Below, in pieces: positions 5,998 to 10,609 of a DNA stretch of 10,609 nt. Where the stretch lies: NCBI GenBank assembly GCA_031274385.1, contig JAISQH010000130.1:1-10609 (forward strand), in the 5' to 3' direction. The translations under genes and the position numbers were made by a program. Source of the stretch: Planctomycetaceae bacterium (GTDB lineage Bacteria; Planctomycetota; Planctomycetia; Pirellulales; Thermoguttaceae). Below the pieces are notes generated by a model. It was not told the DNA's origin. It was given only the letters and a program-made list of their open reading frames with translations, and did no database searches. The first letter of the stretch is position 1. Each line of letters starts with the position of its first letter.

Positions 5998-6155
5998 GTT
6001 CTATACGCTGTAAGAGTTACGCCGTAATTTAGGTGATTTAGCGGGGGCGTTCGTCCTTTCGGGTTCAGAAAGAATGTTTGCCTGTCTTGTTTGTTTTGAA
6101 ATTGCACAAACGGTTGAATAATTACAAAATTTCAAACCTTCTTCTTTTGCATACC

Positions 6156-6184
6156 TTGACGTTTTTTCTATGTCGGTGTATATT
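6156..6184 (+). promoter_or_regulatory. Candidate sigma-70-type promoter for nusA-infB
   Basis: TTGACG (6156-6161; five of six consensus bases) is separated by 17 bp from TATATT (6179-6184; five of six). Transcription would start near 6191, giving a leader of about 150 nt before the nusA ATG at 6341. An alternative -10 hexamer, TATTAT at 6181, has a 19-bp spacer. Confidence 0.6.
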
Positions 6185-6225
6185 ATAAAACCTATTGTCG
6201 AAAAAGAGATTAAATTCTCAGATGA

Positions 6226-6258
6226 TGCGGATTGCGTATCGCGAGACCGCGTTTTTTT
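6226..6258 (+). terminator. Hairpin plus T7 in the nusA leader, candidate attenuator
   Basis: TGCGG (6226-6230) pairs with CCGCG (6247-6251), including one G-T pair; inside it TGCG (6233-6236) pairs with CGCG (6240-6243) around a 3-base loop. Seven T follow at once (6252-6258). It lies between the candidate promoter and the nusA start, as a transcription attenuator would. NusA controls its own operon through leader termination in E. coli, so feedback control is plausible here but unproven. The internal loops make the stem only moderately strong. Confidence 0.45.
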
Positions 6259-6340
6259 CATAATTTGTTGCTGTCATTTTATTAGAAGATTAAATACGCC
6301 AAGCCCTTAACGAACCGGTTTTTGGGACGAGAATCAGATC

Positions 6341-7642
6341 ATGAATCCCAGCGAAGTATTACGAATTGTCGATGCAATCCATCGGGATAAACGAATCGAT
6401 AAAGAGATCGTGTTTATCGGCGTCGAGGCGGCGATTGCAACGGCGGCGCGGAAACAATACGGCGAAGAAACAATTATAAAAATTCATGTTGATCGTGAAA
6501 CCGGAGAAATTACAGGAACCCGAAACGGCGACCCCATCTCGCCGGAAGAAATAAGCGAACGGATCGGTGCCCAAAGTGCAAAGCAGGTCATGATCCAAAA
6601 AATCCGCGAAGCCGAACGCGATGCAATCTACGAAGAAAATCGGGCTCAAATCGATCAAATGGTCGTCGGAATTGTTCAACGGATCGAAAGCGGAAAAGGA
6701 AAGAAGGATGACGGATTTCGGGAAGGCGGTGCGATTACGGTTGCGATTCATGGAGTTGAAGCGGTGTTACCGCGCGGCGAAAGGATTCCCGGTGAAGTGT
6801 TTCACCCTGGCGACCGTGTTCGCGGAATCGTTATCGAAGTAAAAAAAACCAGTAATCGTGTCAAAGTTATTCTGAGCCGTATTCGCCCTATCTTTGTCCA
6901 AAAATTATTCGAGCAGGAAATTCCTGAAATTCAGGAAGCCGTGATCGAAATTAAAGGGATTGCCCGCGAACCCGGTTACCGCACCAAAATCGCGGTCTAT
7001 AGCAGTGACCAACGAATTGATAGTGTGGGAGCCTGCATCGGAATGCGGGGAAGCCGGATCAAGAATATTACAGAAGAACTCAACGACGAACGAATTGATG
7101 TTGTCCCTTGGAGTTCGGATATGCAGGTTTTTATCCCCAATGCACTTCGCCCTGCGGAAGTTGAGGAGGTTATCCTTTGCTCCATGCTTGGCAGAGCGGT
7201 GGTGTTGGTGCGGCAAGACCAACGGTCATTAGCAATCGGACGAAAAGGACAAAATGTCCGGCTTGCCAGTAAACTTTGCGGTTGGGATGTTGAAATTATG
7301 ACCCGCGAAGAACTTGAAGCCGATATTGAAAAGGCAATCGAAGGTTATGCCCTGATCGAAGGCATTGATCCTGAGCTTGCTGACCGGCTTGTTGGCGAAG
7401 GTTTTTTGACCTTCGATGACCTCTCCATCATCGAACCCAACGATTTAGCCCAAATGGGCAATATTTCCATGGACGAGGCGGAAGCCATTATCGAACAAGC
7501 AGAGCAATTTGCGGAACAAGAAGAAAAAATTAAAGCGAATCCATCGAATCGTGAACGGGTAGAAACCGGAAACGAAAGTAACGATTCGGACAACACCACT
7601 GAAATAGAAACCGTTTCCGAAATGGAAACCACCGATGAATAA
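6341..7642 (+). CDS. nusA: Transcription termination/antitermination protein NusA
   Basis: The 433-residue protein has the NusA domain order. Residues 1-105 are the RNA polymerase-binding N-terminal domain (VFIGVEAAIATAARK, DRETGEI). An S1 RNA-binding domain follows at about 108-184 (VVGIVQRIE to RVKVILSR). Two KH domains carry GMRG (234-237) and GRKG (300-303, then QNVRLASKL). A single helix-hairpin-helix-like domain follows at 337-392 (IEGIDPELADRL), and the tail 393-433 is acidic and low complexity. E. coli NusA (495 residues) has two acidic repeats after KH2; this form has one. It acts on elongating RNA polymerase in pausing, termination and antitermination. ATG 6341 is the first start after an in-frame stop at 6308; only a weak GGGACGAG precedes it. 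infB follows after 285 bp, but rimP is not upstream. Confidence 0.97.
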   Translation: MNPSEVLRIVDAIHRDKRIDKEIVFIGVEAAIATAARKQYGEETIIKIHVDRETGEITGTRNGDPISPEEISERIGAQSAKQVMIQKIREAERDAIYEENRAQIDQMVVGIVQRIESGKGKKDDGFREGGAITVAIHGVEAVLPRGERIPGEVFHPGDRVRGIVIEVKKTSNRVKVILSRIRPIFVQKLFEQEIPEIQEAVIEIKGIAREPGYRTKIAVYSSDQRIDSVGACIGMRGSRIKNITEELNDERIDVVPWSSDMQVFIPNALRPAEVEEVILCSMLGRAVVLVRQDQRSLAIGRKGQNVRLASKLCGWDVEIMTREELEADIEKAIEGYALIEGIDPELADRLVGEGFLTFDDLSIIEPNDLAQMGNISMDEAEAIIEQAEQFAEQEEKIKANPSNRERVETGNESNDSDNTTEIETVSEMETTDE

Positions 7643-7927
7643 CAACCGGATTGATCCGCCAGACAACTGACCGGAATGAACGATTCCGGGTTGAAGTTTG
7701 ACGACGGATTGATGTTTGAGTTTTTTGAGGTTCCCTCAATATTCACCCTTTGTAGTTCAAGGATGTTTCTTTATGTAATACAACTAACTAATTTATGGGA
7801 TGCCGGAAATAAAATCGTAGCAACCGCTCTCCATGTTAACACACAAGAGCATGAGTGTTATTGATGTTTTCGGCAACCTGAATCCACTTGTTTTCGGTCC
7901 TTAGGGACTTTTGGAGAAAGTCGAGAC
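7643..7927 (+). other. nusA-infB spacer with small hairpins
   Basis: A 285-bp gap, long for this usually tight gene pair; no ylxR, L7Ae-like or tRNA gene is seen. It contains small perfect hairpins: CGGAT/ATCCG (7647-7658), CCGGAAT/ATTCCGG with a 5-base loop (7671-7689), TTGAGG/CCTCAA with a 3-base loop (7725-7739), and TAACAC/GTGTTA (7837-7860). None is followed by a T-run, so read-through into infB is expected. They could be RNA processing or stability elements, or part of an infB leader. Confidence 0.5.
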
Positions 7928-10609
7928 TTGTCCATTCGAATTTACGCACTGGCGCAGCAACTCAAGGTCGAAACCAAGAAACTCATTGATGTCCTAAAGC
8001 AATTAGGAATCGAAGGGAAAGGCTCTTCTTTGGCTAGCCTGACCGAAGAAGAAGTTGAAAAGGTTAAGGCTGCTGTTCAAAAAACATCGGTAAAATCTTC
8101 AAAATCAGGTTCCGCTGATACCGCGTTCCAACGTCCTCCGGCAACGGCGTTGGACAAGAAAGTTCGCGTTCTTGAATCTCCTCCCACTAAAAAGGAAAGC
8201 CCTGTTCCTCAAACGCCTGAGGAAATACCGCAGGTTTCTCCGCTTCAACAGGAGAAAAAAAAGAAAGAACCGGAACCGGTTTTGACCAAAGAACCATCGG
8301 CAAAAGAACCATCGGCAAAAGTGCCGCCGGTTAAGGGGTTACCAACCAAAGAATTACCGGCAAAAGTGCCGACGATCAAGGGATTATCGACTAAAGAATC
8401 ACCGGCAAAAGAGCCGCCGATTAAGGGATTGCCGACCAAAGAATCACCGGCAAAAGAGCCGCCGGTTAAAGGTTCACTACCGTCTTTCCCGACACTTCCT
8501 CCGCCGCTTGGTCATATTGAGTTACCTTCTTCGGAACCGAAGGGCGGGGCATCTAAAAAATCAACTCCGTTGAATGCGTTCCTGAAAAAACAGGAACCGC
8601 AACCATCTTCGGAACCGGCTCCGCCGATCACGACGGGGCTTTCCGAACCGGGTCACGCTGTTGCGACACGGCGTGATGATTATCGGGGACCGATGCGGAC
8701 GATCACTGATAAGATTCCCAATCTTGATGCTCGGCGAAAAAAACCGGAAGGAGAAAAACCGACCCATTCGGGATCATCGAAACCAATGGGGGTACATCTT
8801 GCGCCTGTTCCGAAAACGCCAACACCGAAGACGCCCAAAATAAAAGAACCGACACCGCAAAAACCGGACATGGTTCTGCCGAAAGACGTGATTCGCAGTG
8901 TTATCACCGGAAAATCGAAACCGCTGGAAGAGCATATTCTGAAGCATGAAAAGCTTCAGCGCATCAAGGAAGAGGAACGTAAAAACAAAGATGCCAAAAA
9001 GCAAGGCAAAAGAAAACCCGCAACTCCTGCCGAAACAGTTGACGAACGTGCCGGAAAAGGCGGGCATAAACGAGTGCCGGCTGAAATTGGTGTTCCTTTA
9101 ATTGAAGAGAACAAGAAAAAACGTCGAAGCAGCGCAACCCGCCGTAATACCCGCAATGATTATGAAGAAGAAACTGCCGTCATTCCGCGTCAACTCAAAC
9201 GGCAGCGCAATCGCGGACGAGCCGTTAGTACGGCGGCACCACGAAAAACGGACATTGTGATCCAACTTCCCTGTTCGGTCAAACAGTTTGCCGAACAAAC
9301 GGGACTTTCCGTTGCCATCGTTATCAAAAAACTTCTTGAGATGGGAACTCCGATGATGATTAACTCGCAATTGGACCGAGAATCTTCGGAACTTTTGGCA
9401 GAGGCATTTGAAATTCGGGTATCGGTACGGGATCAGGTCTCACTTGAGGATCGGCTGGTCGCGTCACTATTCGAAGAAAAAGACCCGCCGGAATCTCTCA
9501 AACCGCGTCCTCCGGTTGTGACGGTGCTTGGTCACGTCGATCACGGTAAAACAACATTGCTTGATCATATTCTTCATTTGAATGTTGTTTCCGGTGAAAA
9601 AGGCGGTATCACGCAACATATCCGGGCTTATCGGGTTAAGATGGAAAATGGCGAAGATATTACGTTTGTTGACACGCCGGGTCATGAGGCATTTACCGAA
9701 ATGAGGGCACGCGGTGCGAATTGTACGGATATTGTTGTTCTGGTTGTTGCGGCGGACGACGGCGTTATGCCGCAAACCGAAGAGGCGATTTCCCACGCGA
9801 AAGCTGCCGGAGTACCAATCATTGTTGCTTTGAACAAAATGGACTTGCCCGGAGTCAATCCTGATCGGGTTATTCAGGAACTTGCCGCTCATGAATTGAT
9901 GCCGAGCGAATGGGGCGGAGATATTGAAGTGATCCGATGCAGTGGTTTAACGGGGTTGGGGATTGACAAATTGCTTGAAACAATTCAGGTTGTTGCGGAA
10001 CTCCACGAACTCAGAGCCAATCCGAACCGTTCAGCGTTGGGAGTTGCTTTGGAGGCGGAACTCCAATCCGGTCAAGGAGTTGTTTGTAAAGTGCTTGTTC
10101 AAAACGGAACATTGCGAACCGGTGATGTTGTTCTTTGCGGAACTGCTTATGGACGTGTCAAGGTCATGTACGATACTCTTGACGCGAAAAAAATAATTAA
10201 CGAAGCAACTCCCGGCACACCGGTTCATTTGATAGGACTTGATCTTGCTCCCAGTGCCGGAAGTAAATTCTGTGTTTTGGATGACATTTCGGATGCCCGA
10301 ATCATTGCCGAACAACGGCAGGATGAAGAACGGAAAAATGTACTGGCGGAGGGACAGTCTCATGTTACGTTGGAAACATTGTTCCAGCGAATCAATTCTG
10401 CGCAAACAATTCAAACGCTCAATGTGATTATTCGTGCTGATGTACGTGGTTCTATCGAAGCGATTCGCAAAGAACTCAGTAAACTGGATCATCCTGAAGT
10501 CAAAATCAAGATTTTGCAGGCAACTGTTGGTGGGATTTCTGAGGCGGATGTTCAACTTGCGGATGCTTCGGACGCGATTATTGTTGGTTTCAATGTTGTT
10601 CCTGACGAA
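7928..10609 (+). CDS. infB: Translation initiation factor IF-2, 3' partial
   Basis: The frame is open for 894 codons to the window edge; about 150 C-terminal residues are missing. TTG 7928 is the only possible start after the in-frame TGA at 7862, with GGAG at 7913-7916; it begins with the family N-terminus SIRIYALAQQLKVETKKLID (IF2_N). A Lys/Pro/Glu-rich linker (about 60-440) includes a 15-residue repeat (119-182) and a basic stretch. A second IF2_N domain starts at Asp442. The GTPase domain has GHVDHGKTT (535-543), GGITQH (559-564), DTPGH (582-586) and NKMD (636-639). The usual SAK-type G5 reads SGLTG (672-676). Domain II, a linker helix and domain III (ADVRGSIEA) follow. IF-2 is the GTPase that delivers fMet-tRNA to the 30S subunit and drives subunit joining. 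It is probably co-transcribed with nusA. Confidence 0.97.
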   Translation, partial: MSIRIYALAQQLKVETKKLIDVLKQLGIEGKGSSLASLTEEEVEKVKAAVQKTSVKSSKSGSADTAFQRPPATALDKKVRVLESPPTKKESPVPQTPEEIPQVSPLQQEKKKKEPEPVLTKEPSAKEPSAKVPPVKGLPTKELPAKVPTIKGLSTKESPAKEPPIKGLPTKESPAKEPPVKGSLPSFPTLPPPLGHIELPSSEPKGGASKKSTPLNAFLKKQEPQPSSEPAPPITTGLSEPGHAVATRRDDYRGPMRTITDKIPNLDARRKKPEGEKPTHSGSSKPMGVHLAPVPKTPTPKTPKIKEPTPQKPDMVLPKDVIRSVITGKSKPLEEHILKHEKLQRIKEEERKNKDAKKQGKRKPATPAETVDERAGKGGHKRVPAEIGVPLIEENKKKRRSSATRRNTRNDYEEETAVIPRQLKRQRNRGRAVSTAAPRKTDIVIQLPCSVKQFAEQTGLSVAIVIKKLLEMGTPMMINSQLDRESSELLAEAFEIRVSVRDQVSLEDRLVASLFEEKDPPESLKPRPPVVTVLGHVDHGKTTLLDHILHLNVVSGEKGGITQHIRAYRVKMENGEDITFVDTPGHEAFTEMRARGANCTDIVVLVVAADDGVMPQTEEAISHAKAAGVPIIVALNKMDLPGVNPDRVIQELAAHELMPSEWGGDIEVIRCSGLTGLGIDKLLETIQVVAELHELRANPNRSALGVALEAELQSGQGVVCKVLVQNGTLRTGDVVLCGTAYGRVKVMYDTLDAKKIINEATPGTPVHLIGLDLAPSAGSKFCVLDDISDARIIAEQRQDEERKNVLAEGQSHVTLETLFQRINSAQTIQTLNVIIRADVRGSIEAIRKELSKLDHPEVKIKILQATVGGISEADVQLADASDAIIVGFNVVPDE
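8282..8473 (+). repeat. In-frame 45-bp tandem repeats in infB linker
   Basis: Residues 119-182 of IF-2 consist of one longer first unit (19 residues) and three units of 15 residues of the form L-(P/S)-TKE-(S/L)-PAK-(E/V)-P-x-(I/V)-KG. The last two units are nearly identical in DNA, pointing to recent duplication. The segment lies in the linker between the two IF2_N domains, which is length-variable across bacteria. Confidence 0.92.

Larger units (their letters stand above)
5998..6340. other. Intergenic region and nusA leader
   Basis: No convincing gene is present between the terminator and nusA. The left half, up to about 6150, shows nothing recognisable. The right half holds a good sigma-70-like promoter (6156-6184) and an attenuator-like hairpin (6226-6258), listed separately. 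A minus-strand frame of 86 codons (6001-6261) crosses both, lacks a ribosome site and is judged spurious. An in-frame TAA at 6308-6310 fixes the nusA start downstream. Confidence 0.6.

Noticed and set aside
6030..6070. Possible tRNA T-arm (GGTTCAG-like sequence)
   Set aside because: No acceptor, D-arm or anticodon arm can be folded around it.
6001..6261. Minus-strand frame of 86 codons ending just before the bidirectional-looking terminator
   Set aside because: No ribosome site, no recognisable domain, biased Lys/Ser/Thr/Asn composition, and it overlaps the best promoter and hairpin for nusA on the opposite strand.
9098..9892. Minus-strand frames opposite infB
   Set aside because: Reverse shadows of the conserved IF-2 GTPase coding region.

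Overview
The window looks like chromosomal DNA of moderate GC from a planctomycete, most likely a relative of the Pirellulales. This is inferred from protein style, not proven by a marker gene. The signs are a large secreted protein joining a 5'-nucleotidase-like domain to a tetrahaem c554-type cytochrome, a Cys/Pro/Glu-rich secreted protein, a nusA-infB pair without rimP or ylxR between them, an infB with a very long low-complexity N-terminus, and few good Shine-Dalgarno sites.

Layout. (1) 1-2389, +: 3' part of a gene for an extracytoplasmic protein with a long Pro/Thr/Glu-rich linker, twelve tandem heptapeptides, a degenerate metallophosphatase-like domain carrying a Cys-Gly-Cys motif, and four CxxCH haem sites. 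(2) 2495-3508, +: a multi-pass membrane protein of the LPG synthase TM/UPF0104 family. (3) 3509-4394: a repeat-rich stretch with a small hairpin, a 21-bp tandem array overlapping a possible 100-residue repeat protein, and two strong inverted repeats, one of them a fold-back of about 120 bp. (4) 4395-4856, -: a GspG-type major pseudopilin with no other type II secretion gene in view. (5) 4857-5437: AT-rich divergent intergenic region with a near-perfect 18-bp palindrome, an exact 16-bp tandem duplication and a 12-bp palindrome. (6) 5438-5926, +: a secreted Cys-rich two-repeat protein closed by a textbook intrinsic terminator. (7) 6156-10609, +: a candidate promoter, a leader with an attenuator-like hairpin, nusA, a 285-bp spacer, and infB starting at TTG and running off the window end.

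The only clear functional unit is nusA-infB, the transcription elongation/termination factor and translation initiation factor IF-2, a conserved bacterial pairing. The other genes look like single transcription units. Several are envelope or secretion related, but nothing seen ties them into one pathway.

A recurring theme is tandem repetition with a period that is a multiple of three: 21 bp in the cytochrome gene, 21 bp again in the intergenic array, 45 bp in infB, and a two-copy module in the Cys-rich gene. No phage, CRISPR, tRNA, rRNA or complete insertion sequence is visible. I do not see a convincing new multi-gene system. The least explained parts are the 3.6-4.3 kb repeat and hairpin region, the cytochrome fusion and the nusA leader.
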